From Elusimicrobiota bacterium (GTDB lineage Bacteria; Elusimicrobiota; Elusimicrobia; UBA1565; UBA9628), in assembly GCA_028871595.1 (NCBI GenBank), contig JAGWMT010000199.1, positions 1 through 5,980 on the forward strand: a stretch of DNA of 5,980 nucleotides. Reading direction: 5' to 3'. The notes beneath the pieces are model-generated. The model worked only from the letters and a program-made list of their open reading frames with translations. It was not told the origin of the DNA and searched no databases. The first letter of the stretch is position 1. Each line of letters begins with the position of its first letter. Positions 1 to 5,707 of this stretch are shown here, piece by piece. The position numbers were made by a program, and so were the translations under genes.

Positions 1-278
1 GGCCAGAACGCCGCCATCAGCCGCCGCGCCAACGGCGTGACGCGCCGCGCCACGCGGGCCAGCATCTGCGGCCCGTCCACGTGCACGATCAGGGGGTTGT
101 CCGACGGGCGGCCTTTGGCCCGGTACACGCGCTTGGCCGCGGCGCCGTCGAAAGCCCGCGCGCCCAGGCCGTACACCGTCTCGGTGGGGAACGCCACCAG
201 CTTCCCGGCGCGTAACAGGCGCGCGCCCTCGCGGATGGCGGCCGGGCCGGCGCGGCGGACCGTCGTGCGGACCGTCAT
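1..278 (-). CDS. tsaC: Threonylcarbamoyl-AMP synthase (YrdC/Sua5/TsaC family), N-terminal part, cut by the window edge
   Basis: The family condenses threonine, bicarbonate and ATP to threonylcarbamoyl-AMP in the cytoplasm, the first step of t6A modification at position 37 of ANN-decoding tRNAs. I translated the minus strand from the ATG at 278 and read 92 residues without a stop to the window edge. The family signature is clear: LVAFPTETVYGLGA at residues 27-40, then AAKRVYRAKGRPSDNPLIVHV at about 47-67, including the conserved K-x-R-P and S-x-N-P-L motifs of the nucleotide site. The C-terminus is missing, so short TsaC/YrdC (about 200 residues) and long Sua5 (about 340 residues, extra domain) cannot be told apart. 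The start codon lies inside the stop codon of the upstream DUF1275 gene (ATGA, 275-278), so the two are probably co-transcribed and translationally coupled. Family assignment is secure. The symbol is tentative. Confidence 0.9.
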   Translation of the reverse strand, partial: MTVRTTVRRAGPAAIREGARLLRAGKLVAFPTETVYGLGARAFDGAAAKRVYRAKGRPSDNPLIVHVDGPQMLARVARRVTPLARRLMAAFW

Positions 279-1018
279 CCGGCGCGCGGCGCGACCAGGT
301 CGTCCCAGACGGGAACGATCGCGATGATGAACAGCAGAACGGCCAGGGGAAGCGTCGAGATATAGCCGATGCGCTTGAAGCCCAGCGCTCCCACGATTCC
401 GCCCGTCACGAACAGCGCGATCAGGCTGGCGTGGATGCCGAGCTTCTCCCGGTTGGCCAAGACCCTGTCGGAGGCCGTGCCGTCCATATTCCAGTAAAAC
501 AGCTTGCCCAGCTCGATGCCCAGATCCGTGGAGTTCCCCGTCATGTGCGTGGTGCGGATGATGGCGTTGGAGGCCTTGGTGATGATGGCGTTCTGCAGGC
601 CCATCATGTAGCACAGCAGGAGGACGGTCACCGGAACGAAGACCTCCACATAGACCTTGAGGTTCGCGCCCAGCAGGCCGAAGACCAGCAGGAGAACGGC
701 TTCCAGCATGAGAGGTAGCGCGTATTCGCTGCGCAGGTTCTTGCGCCGCGCCCAGTTGATCAGGATCGCCGACGTGGCCGCGCCGCAGACGAAGGAGACG
801 AACGCCGCGGCGCCGGACGCCGCCACGTGCAGGCGGCTGAGCGCCAGGTTGTCGGCGATGGAGGAGAGGATGCCGGTCATGTGGGAGGTGTATTGGGCCA
901 CGGCCAGGTAGCCGCCGGCGTTCACCGCGCCGGCGACGAAGGCCAAGGTCAGGCCCAGATGGCGGTCCGCCTCGCGGCTGCGTTCCCGGCCGGAGAGGAA
1001 GCGTAGGTAGGTGATCAC
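275..1018 (-). CDS. DUF1275 (YoaK-family) multi-pass membrane protein
   Basis: A 247-residue inner-membrane protein with about six or seven hydrophobic segments, roughly at 21-41, 66-88, 100-120, 127-146, 196-213 and 218-237. The pattern LTLAFVAGAVNAGGYL near residues 23-38 and the motif THMTGNSTDLG at 157-167 match the DUF1275/YoaK family, whose molecular function is not established. A related T-x-H-M-T-G motif occurs in each half (TSHMTG 44-49, TTHMTG 156-161), suggesting an internally duplicated fold. The start is GTG at 1018-1016; no convincing Shine-Dalgarno precedes it, but TATAAT lies six bases upstream, so the mRNA may be leaderless. The stop overlaps the start of the downstream tRNA-modification gene by four bases. 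Length is in the usual family range. I do not infer a substrate. Confidence 0.88.
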   Translation of the reverse strand: MITYLRFLSGRERSREADRHLGLTLAFVAGAVNAGGYLAVAQYTSHMTGILSSIADNLALSRLHVAASGAAAFVSFVCGAATSAILINWARRKNLRSEYALPLMLEAVLLLVFGLLGANLKVYVEVFVPVTVLLLCYMMGLQNAIITKASNAIIRTTHMTGNSTDLGIELGKLFYWNMDGTASDRVLANREKLGIHASLIALFVTGGIVGALGFKRIGYISTLPLAVLLFIIAIVPVWDDLVAPRAG

Positions 1019-1024
1019 GATGAA

Positions 1025-1030
1025 ATTATA
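1025..1030 (-). promoter_or_regulatory. -10 hexamer TATAAT for the DUF1275-sua5 transcript
   Basis: On the minus strand the sequence reads GCGTATAATTTCATC and then the GTG start at 1018. The perfect TATAAT ends six bases before that codon, so a transcript would begin at or next to it. No recognisable -35 is present at 16-18 bases spacing (the candidates read ACCCGG or similar). Promoter role is inferred from sequence only. Confidence 0.5.
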
Positions 1031-1043
1031 CGCTAAAGCCCCG

Positions 1044-1073
1044 TTGACCGGGTCCGCTCCGCGGGGTTATACT
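1044..1073 (+). promoter_or_regulatory. Sigma70-type promoter for the polyphosphate:AMP phosphotransferase gene
   Basis: TTGACC at 1044-1049 and TATACT at 1068-1073 are separated by 18 bases. The predicted start is near 1080, leaving a leader of about 15 bases before the ATG at 1096. That leader carries a G-run (1083-1088) that may serve as a weak ribosome site. The -35 overlaps the region where a -35 of the leftward promoter would lie, so the two directions may compete. Confidence 0.65.
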
Positions 1074-1095
1074 GCGCCGGTCGGGGGGTGCGAGC

Positions 1096-2568
1096 ATGTT
1101 CGAAAGCGCGGAACTGGGCCGTTCGGTGGACAAGAAGGAATTCGAGAAGCGGTCGGAAAAGCTGCGCGCCGAGTTGTTGAAGGCCCAGCAGGCCCTGGCG
1201 CTGACGAAATACCGCCTGGTGGTGCTCGTCGGCGGCGTCGAAGGGGCCGGCAAGACCGAGGTCGCCCGTCTGTTCACCGGCTGGATGGACGCTCGCGGTC
1301 TGAGGGTCGAGGCCTACGGCGACGCTTCGCAGGAGGAGACCGAGCGTCCCGAGTATTGGCGCTATTGGCGCACCTTGCCCCCGTCCGGACACGGGGCCAT
1401 TTTGGTCGGCACGTGGTACACGCGGCCGATCGTTTGGCGCGCGCTGAAGAAGATCGGTCACGGCGCCTTCGAGGAGGAACTGGACCGCGCGATCGCCTTC
1501 GAGACCATGCTGACGCGCGAGAACACCGTGCTGGTCAAGCTCTGGCTCCATCTGTCGAAGAAGGAGCAGCGGCGCCGGCTCCGTGAACTGGAGAAGAATC
1601 CCGCGACGGCCTGGCGGGTGAGCAAGCGCGACTGGCGCTACGCGAAGAATTACGACCGGTTCCGGAAAATCTCCGAGGAGGCGCTGGCGAAGTCCAGTAC
1701 CGCCGCGGCGCCGTGGACCGTGGTGGAGGCGACGGACCGGCGCTACCGCGACCTGGCCGCGGCGGGGGCCTTGCTGGCCGCCATGAACGACGCCCTGCGG
1801 CGCGCGGCGCGGCCGGAGCCGGAGGAGACTCCCGACCGTCCCAAGCCCGCGAGGACCAGCGTGCTCACGGAGCTGGACCTGACCAAGGCCCTGGACCGGA
1901 AGGAATACGCCCGCAAGCTCGAGAAGCAGCAGGGACGGGTCGCGCGCTTGAGCCGGGCCCTGCGCCGGGACGGACGCTCCCTCATCTGCGGCTTCGAGGG
2001 GGTGGACGCCGCCGGAAAGGGCGGCGCCATCCGCCGCCTGATCGACCCGTTCGACCCGCGCAACGTGCGCGTGATGCCGGTGGCGGCGCCCACCGACGAG
2101 GAACGGGCCCGCCCGTACTTGTGGCGCTTCTGGCGGGAATTGCCCCGGCTGGGCCACGCCACGGTGTACGACCGGACCTGGTACGGCCGGGTGCTGGTCG
2201 AGCGCGTGGAAGGCTTCTGCGCGCCCGAGGATTGGAAGCGCGCCTACAACGAGATCAACGCGTTCGAGGAGGAACTGACGGAGTCCGGGGTCATCGTCTG
2301 CAAGTTCTGGCTGCAGATCAACGCGGACGAGCAGTTGAAGCGCTTCAAGGACCGGGTGAAGACGCCGTTCAAGCAGTACAAGATCACGGAGGACGACTGG
2401 CGCAACCGCGGGAAATGGGACGCCTACCAAGCCGCGGCCGCGGAGATGATCGGCAAGACCAGCCTGCCGTGCGCGCCCTGGATCCTGGTCGAGGCGCAGG
2501 ACAAGCATTGGGCGCGGGTGAAGGTCCTCAAGGCGGTGGCCGACAGTTTAGAGGAGGAACTGGGCTGA
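1096..2568 (+). CDS. pap: Polyphosphate:AMP phosphotransferase (tandem-domain PPK2, PAP)
   Basis: A cytoplasmic kinase of 490 residues that transfers phosphate from inorganic polyphosphate to AMP, giving ADP. It has two fused PPK2 domains. The N-terminus MFESAELGRSVDKKEFE is typical of PAP. Domain 1 has a Walker A loop GGVEGAGK (46-53) and the motif GTWYTRP (105-111). Domain 2 starts near 258 (TELDLTKALDRKEYARKL) and has Walker A GVDAAGKG (302-309) and YDRTWYGRVLVERVEGF (358-374). Domain 1 lacks the Asp-Arg pair seen in domain 2 (D359, R360). This agrees with what I recall of tandem PPK2 enzymes, in which the C-terminal domain carries catalysis. Length and order match full-length members (about 490-500). 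A purine-type permease follows after 21 bases, consistent with a purine salvage or nucleotide recycling unit. Ends with TGA at 2566-2568. Confidence 0.95.
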   Translation: MFESAELGRSVDKKEFEKRSEKLRAELLKAQQALALTKYRLVVLVGGVEGAGKTEVARLFTGWMDARGLRVEAYGDASQEETERPEYWRYWRTLPPSGHGAILVGTWYTRPIVWRALKKIGHGAFEEELDRAIAFETMLTRENTVLVKLWLHLSKKEQRRRLRELEKNPATAWRVSKRDWRYAKNYDRFRKISEEALAKSSTAAAPWTVVEATDRRYRDLAAAGALLAAMNDALRRAARPEPEETPDRPKPARTSVLTELDLTKALDRKEYARKLEKQQGRVARLSRALRRDGRSLICGFEGVDAAGKGGAIRRLIDPFDPRNVRVMPVAAPTDEERARPYLWRFWRELPRLGHATVYDRTWYGRVLVERVEGFCAPEDWKRAYNEINAFEEELTESGVIVCKFWLQINADEQLKRFKDRVKTPFKQYKITEDDWRNRGKWDAYQAAAAEMIGKTSLPCAPWILVEAQDKHWARVKVLKAVADSLEEELG

Positions 2569-2575
2569 AACGAGG

Positions 2576-2581
2576 TACAAT
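2576..2581 (+). promoter_or_regulatory. Possible -10 (TACAAT) in the gap before the permease gene
   Basis: The 21-base gap between the kinase stop and the permease ATG contains GAGGTACAATACGAGCCC. TACAAT ends eight bases before the ATG. I see no good -35 at the right distance, and the GAGG at 2572-2575 is 14 bases from the start, too far for an ideal ribosome site. It could be a secondary near-leaderless promoter or chance. Co-transcription with the kinase gene remains likely. Confidence 0.3.
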
Positions 2582-2589
2582 ACGAGCCC

Positions 2590-4194
2590 ATGAACGACAA
2601 AAAGACGCCGCATTACGAGTGGTTCGCGCTGGGCGACATCAACGGATTCTTCGGCCTGGCGTTCGACAACATGACGAACCTGTCGTTCCTGGCGGGAATC
2701 CTGATCTTCGCGTTCGGCTTCCCGGCCGACATCGTGTACACGAAGATGTTCCCGGGCACCGCCATCGGCGTGCTGTTCGGCGACCTGGTCTACACGTGGA
2801 TGGCCTTCCGGCTGGCCAAGCGCACGAATAATCCGAAGGTCACGGCCATGCCGCTGGGCCTGGACGCGCCGTCCACCATCGGCGTGGCGCTGGCGGTGCT
2901 GGGGCCGGCCTTCCTGGCGCTGAAGGGATCGGGCTTGAGCGAACACGACGCCGGCATGATGACCTGGTACATCGGCATGGCGACGATGATCTTCATCGGC
3001 ATCTTCAAGCTGATCTTTTCCTTCTTCGGGGCATGGGTGCAGAAGGTGGTGCCGCAGGCCGGATTACTCGGTTCGTTAGCGGGAATCGGCTTGGGCCTCA
3101 TCGGCTTCATCCCGTTGTTGGACATCTTCGGGGCGCCCATCGTGGGCATGATCGCCCTGGGGATCATTTTCTACACCTTAGTCGCGGGGATCCGTTTGCC
3201 GAAGAACTTCCCCGGGGTGTTGGCGGCCATCATCGTGGGCACGACGTTGTACTACGTCCTGGCCCCGCACGGCTGGGCGGGCGGGACTTACACGCCGCCG
3301 ACGGCCACGTTACACTTCGGCTTCCCGTGGCCGACCTTGGACTTTATGAAGGGCCTGGGCCCGGCGCTGAAATTCCTGCCCATCGCCCTGCCCTTCGGCC
3401 TGTTGACCGTCATCGGCGGCATCAACGTGACCGAATCCGCCCGCGTGGCCGGCGACGACTTCAACACGCGCGACATCCTGCTCACGGAGGCGGTGGCCAC
3501 CTTGATCGCCGGGGTGTGCGGCGGCGTGGCGCAGTCCACGCCGTACATCGGCCAGCCCGCCTACAAGCAGATGGGCAGCCGCGCGGGCTACACCTTGCTC
3601 ACCGGCCTGTTCATCGGCCTGGGCGGCATGCTGGGCTACGTGGGTTGGATGGTGGAGATCATCCCGCGCGCGGTCATCGCGCCCATCCTGATCTTCGTGG
3701 GCCTGGACATCATGTGCCAGGCCTTCCTGGCCTGCCCCGCCGAGCACGCGCCCGCCGTGGCCTTCGCCTACTTCCCGACGCTCGCGCGTTTACTGCAGAT
3801 CAAGTTCTCCAACCCCGCCGTGGTTCCCACGGAGAACTTCAACAAGCTGATGACGGAGCCGGGGCGCTCCTTGCCCGAGATGCTGGTGATCGTGGCGCTG
3901 GGCAACGGCTTCATTCTGACCGGCATGCTGTGGGGGGCGTTCCTGGCCAAGCTGATCGACCGCAAGCTTCGCGCGGCCTCCGCCTATCTCTGGATCCTGG
4001 CGGGCTTCACCTTCGTGGGCATCATCCACTCCGCCATCCCCGACGGCAGCATGTACTGGCCGTGGACCTTGCCCGCGCCCGCCAACCAAATCCCCTACCA
4101 GTTCACCGCGGGCTACGCCTCTCTCGCGGTGATGATCTTCCTGCTGTCCTTCACGAAGGGCAGCAAGGAGAAGCGCGTCGCGCACGGACATTAA
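2590..4194 (+). CDS. NCS2-type (xanthine/uracil/adenine-guanine class) nucleobase permease
   Basis: A 534-residue, strongly hydrophobic inner-membrane protein with about 12-14 membrane segments. The N-terminal GDINGFFGLAFDNMTN (15-30) and PKVTAMPLGLDAPS (82-95) resemble the AzgA-like branch of NCS2 permeases. The segment GGINVTESARVAGDDFNTRD (276-295) followed by LIAGVCGG (305-312) is the strongest family mark. Residues 313-334 (VAQSTPYIGQPAYKQMGSRAGY) sit where AzgA-type proteins carry the helix with the substrate-contacting motif, but the residues differ from the common T-x-x-Y-I-E-S-A-A-G pattern. NCS2 proteins import purines, pyrimidines or related compounds, usually with protons or sodium; the substrate here is not determined. 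The length is near the upper end for the family. The likely partner is the AMP-phosphorylating kinase just upstream. No terminator is seen after its TAA, so transcription may continue into the lipoprotein gene. Confidence 0.85.
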   Translation: MNDKKTPHYEWFALGDINGFFGLAFDNMTNLSFLAGILIFAFGFPADIVYTKMFPGTAIGVLFGDLVYTWMAFRLAKRTNNPKVTAMPLGLDAPSTIGVALAVLGPAFLALKGSGLSEHDAGMMTWYIGMATMIFIGIFKLIFSFFGAWVQKVVPQAGLLGSLAGIGLGLIGFIPLLDIFGAPIVGMIALGIIFYTLVAGIRLPKNFPGVLAAIIVGTTLYYVLAPHGWAGGTYTPPTATLHFGFPWPTLDFMKGLGPALKFLPIALPFGLLTVIGGINVTESARVAGDDFNTRDILLTEAVATLIAGVCGGVAQSTPYIGQPAYKQMGSRAGYTLLTGLFIGLGGMLGYVGWMVEIIPRAVIAPILIFVGLDIMCQAFLACPAEHAPAVAFAYFPTLARLLQIKFSNPAVVPTENFNKLMTEPGRSLPEMLVIVALGNGFILTGMLWGAFLAKLIDRKLRAASAYLWILAGFTFVGIIHSAIPDGSMYWPWTLPAPANQIPYQFTAGYASLAVMIFLLSFTKGSKEKRVAHGH

Positions 4195-4209
4195 TCGTTG
4201 AGGCCTTCA

Positions 4210-5175
4210 TTGCCCCTTCACGCGGTGACGACGCCGCAAAGAAAGTATGCGCTGTCGGCGATCGGTCTGGGAATTGTGCTGACTTCAATTTTGGCTGGCT
4301 GTGCGACAGTTCCAACCGAGCCTGAGACCCAGCGGTTTTTCCCTCAGATTGCTGGGGCGGGCGAGAGTTTAGACTGTTCTCAGAACCGATGGGCATTTGC
4401 CCGCGTCGGAGAGATGGCCAAAACGAAAGCGACGTTGCTGTCGTCTGACGGGAATCTAGTCGCGTACGTCGATGTTCGGAATGTGAACTCTGAGAGGCCG
4501 CTGATAATCAGTAATGCGTTTGCGTCTGACAAAACGGACACATTGCTCAAAATTGATCAGTCGGAACAAATTTCGAGAGGTCTTGAAGGCGATTCGGCTG
4601 AATTGAGGCAGAAGGCGAATATGGCCGCAGGTAATAGCGTGGCGGCGCTTCATGATGCGGGGATATATAATGCGATCGGCGCACGTCCCGCATGGGCCGC
4701 ATCTCTTGGGGAGGGAGTCGCCTCGGCAATTACGTCGAGTCTTCTCGGCTCCGAAGCAACCTCGATCAAAGAGCGCGCGCGTTATATTCGCGAAAACGTC
4801 TTCCAAAATAGACCGATTCCGAAAGGCTATGCGGATCGCGGTTTAATCTTCTTCATTCGCGGCGATCGTGTACAACCGTATACTTTGCATCTCGATCTAT
4901 ATAACGGCGAAAAAACGGAAAGCTTTGCTTTCGCATTTCGCAGGCCGTCATTCGAAGATGTCGTATCGTGCGTTCCGGAGGCTGTGGGTGAACGGGCGAG
5001 CTATATGAATACGTTCAGCGTTGATGAAAGGAACATGTTCGTTCATCGTGCCGCAGCAATAATTAGCGATCCGAAGACGAGGGTGGCGTTGGAGTACGCA
5101 AACCCGAAAGAGTATTCGGTCATGCGGTGGATCGCGTCAATGGGGGAAGTTGATACGGTCCCCTATGTCCCGTAA
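4210..5175 (+). CDS. Unrecognised lipoprotein of atypical base composition
   Basis: I do not recognise a family. The N-terminus is a lipoprotein signal peptide: basic QRK, a hydrophobic stretch ALSAIGLGIVLTSI and the lipobox LAGC, with the lipidated Cys at codon 4300-4302. The residue after Cys is Ala, not Asp, so by the enterobacterial Lol rule it would go to the outer membrane. The mature part is about 291 residues and has two further Cys (in SLDCSQ and VVSCVP) that could form a disulfide. Near codon 4822 the stretch PIPKGYADRGLIFFIRGD followed by alternating hydrophobic residues suggests a beta-sandwich. Start is uncertain: TTG 4198, TTG 4210 (GAGG at 4200-4203 gives good spacing) or GTG 4225 (the most compact signal peptide). 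GC is far lower than in flanking genes: 24/60 at 4501-4560 against 41/60 at 3541-3600 by my count. This suggests horizontal acquisition. A terminator closes the gene. Confidence 0.8.
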   Translation: MPLHAVTTPQRKYALSAIGLGIVLTSILAGCATVPTEPETQRFFPQIAGAGESLDCSQNRWAFARVGEMAKTKATLLSSDGNLVAYVDVRNVNSERPLIISNAFASDKTDTLLKIDQSEQISRGLEGDSAELRQKANMAAGNSVAALHDAGIYNAIGARPAWAASLGEGVASAITSSLLGSEATSIKERARYIRENVFQNRPIPKGYADRGLIFFIRGDRVQPYTLHLDLYNGEKTESFAFAFRRPSFEDVVSCVPEAVGERASYMNTFSVDERNMFVHRAAAIISDPKTRVALEYANPKEYSVMRWIASMGEVDTVPYVP

Positions 5176-5208
5176 AGAACGATTTCGATAACATCCTTGA
5201 TCTCTTCC

Positions 5209-5233
5209 GCCCCCTAACGGGGGCTTCTTTTTT
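5209..5233 (+). terminator. Rho-independent terminator after the lipoprotein gene
   Basis: A six-base-pair GC-only stem, GCCCCC (5209-5214) and GGGGGC (5219-5224), encloses a TAAC loop and is followed by TTCTTTTTT. It begins 33 bases after the lipoprotein stop and separates that gene, and any read-through from the kinase-permease unit, from hicAB. Confidence 0.9.
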
Positions 5234-5267
5234 ATGGAACAAAATCGACCCCTCAATCGTATGGTTG

Positions 5268-5296
5268 TTGACGAAACCCCGGGGCGGGGTTATACT
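5268..5296 (+). promoter_or_regulatory. Sigma70-type promoter at the start of hicAB
   Basis: TTGACG (5268-5273) and TATACT (5291-5296) are 17 bases apart, an ideal spacing. The -10 ends one base before the hicA ATG (5298), so the expected transcription start near 5302-5304 falls inside hicA. RNA from this promoter should therefore lack an intact hicA start codon. The 14 bases GCGGGGTTATACTG (5284-5297) are identical to 1061-1074 in the kinase promoter. Confidence 0.6.
5275..5291. promoter_or_regulatory. Palindrome between -35 and -10 of hicAB, candidate operator
   Basis: AACCCC (5275-5280), a five-base centre GGGGC, and GGGGTT (5286-5291) form a perfect six-base inverted repeat filling the promoter spacer and touching the -10. 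This is the expected position for a repressor site in an autoregulated toxin-antitoxin operon. The binding protein is unknown; the HicB encoded here lacks an evident DNA-binding domain. G-richness alone could also give this pattern. Confidence 0.4.
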
Positions 5297-5297
5297 G

Positions 5298-5483
5298 ATG
5301 AAAATACGGGATGTGATCGCGCTCATTCAATTAGACGGTTGGCGGCTCGTCCGTATGAAAGGTGGCCATCGGCAGTATATGCATCCGAGGAAGCCGGGGC
5401 GGGTGACGGTCGCGGGACATCCTGGGGACGATCTGGCTCCAGGCACATTGAACAGCATCTATAAGCAGGCCGGACTCAAATGA
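5298..5483 (+). CDS. hicA: HicA-family mRNA interferase toxin
   Basis: A 61-residue protein of the HicA/YcfA family, small double-stranded-RNA-binding-fold ribonucleases that cleave mRNA and arrest growth when free of HicB. It starts MKIRDVIALIQLDGWRLVRMKGGHRQYMHP; the conserved catalytic His is H24 in the G-G-H-R-Q-Y motif. The C-terminal GTLNSIYKQAGL (48-59) is also typical. I chose the ATG at 5298 because the family usually begins with M-K just before this helix. An in-frame TTG at 5265 would add 11 residues that do not look like HicA and overlaps the -35. A G-rich stretch (5281-5289) lies 8 bases upstream and may act as a poor ribosome site. The stop overlaps the hicB start by four bases (ATGA). 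Confidence 0.93.
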   Translation: MKIRDVIALIQLDGWRLVRMKGGHRQYMHPRKPGRVTVAGHPGDDLAPGTLNSIYKQAGLK

Positions 5484-5692
5484 ACAAGTATCTCGTCGTC
5501 ATTGAAGAAGCGGGGAAAAACTACTCCGCATTCTGCCCGGACCTGCCGGGTTGCGTCGCCACGGGGAAGACGCGCGTGGAGGCGAACAGGAACCTGCGCC
5601 AGGCTATCGCGCTGCACCTCGAGGGGCTTCGCGAGGATGGGGTGACTCCGCCCCGCCCTCACTCCTCGGCGCGATATGTCAGCGTCAAGTAA
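5480..5692 (+). CDS. hicB: HicB-family antitoxin, short form
   Basis: A 70-residue antitoxin that neutralises HicA by direct binding. It shows the partial RNase-H-like HicB fold: YLVVIEEAGKNYSAFCPDLPGCVATGKTR (4-32), with the hallmark F-x-P-D-L-P-G-C, followed by the helix VEANRNLRQAIALHLEGLREDG (33-54). The protein ends soon after, so it lacks the C-terminal helix-turn-helix or ribbon-helix-helix DNA-binding domain of longer HicB proteins. Autoregulation by this protein alone is therefore doubtful. The ATG overlaps the hicA stop (ATGA), favouring translational coupling; only a weak ribosome site precedes it. The stop lies 15 bases from the convergent transporter stop, and I see no terminator in that gap. 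Confidence 0.94.
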   Translation: MNKYLVVIEEAGKNYSAFCPDLPGCVATGKTRVEANRNLRQAIALHLEGLREDGVTPPRPHSSARYVSVK

Positions 5693-5707
5693 AGTCTTGA
5701 GCGCGAG

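Noticed and set aside
1033..2508. 491-codon open frame on the minus strand opposite the PPK2 gene
   Set aside because: It mirrors a well-supported PAP gene. Its translation is rich in Arg, Gly, Pro and His with no family motif, as expected of an antisense shadow in high-GC DNA.
1713..2831. 372-codon plus-strand frame across the kinase-permease junction
   Set aside because: It is a frame shadow with low-complexity Arg/Gly/Ala-rich sequence and crosses the boundary of two real genes.
3033..4325. 430-codon plus-strand frame inside the permease gene
   Set aside because: It is a +1 shadow of the NCS2 permease, Arg/His/Gly-rich and without hydrophobic segments.
4456..4806. Minus-strand frame of 116 codons within the lipoprotein gene
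   Set aside because: There is no ribosome site, promoter or recognisable motif, and the plus strand has a signal peptide, lipobox and terminator in its favour.
1061..5297. 14-base direct repeat (1061-1074 and 5284-5297) as the ends of a mobile element
   Set aside because: Both copies are promoter -10 regions. The interval holds core genes, and no transposase or integrase is present.
5234..5464. Plus-strand frame starting at ATG 5234 across the hicA promoter
   Set aside because: It overlaps hicA in another frame, has no family features and starts inside the terminator tail region.
5693..5707. Bidirectional terminator between hicB and the convergent transporter gene
   Set aside because: The 15-base gap shows no GC-rich stem or T-run in either direction.
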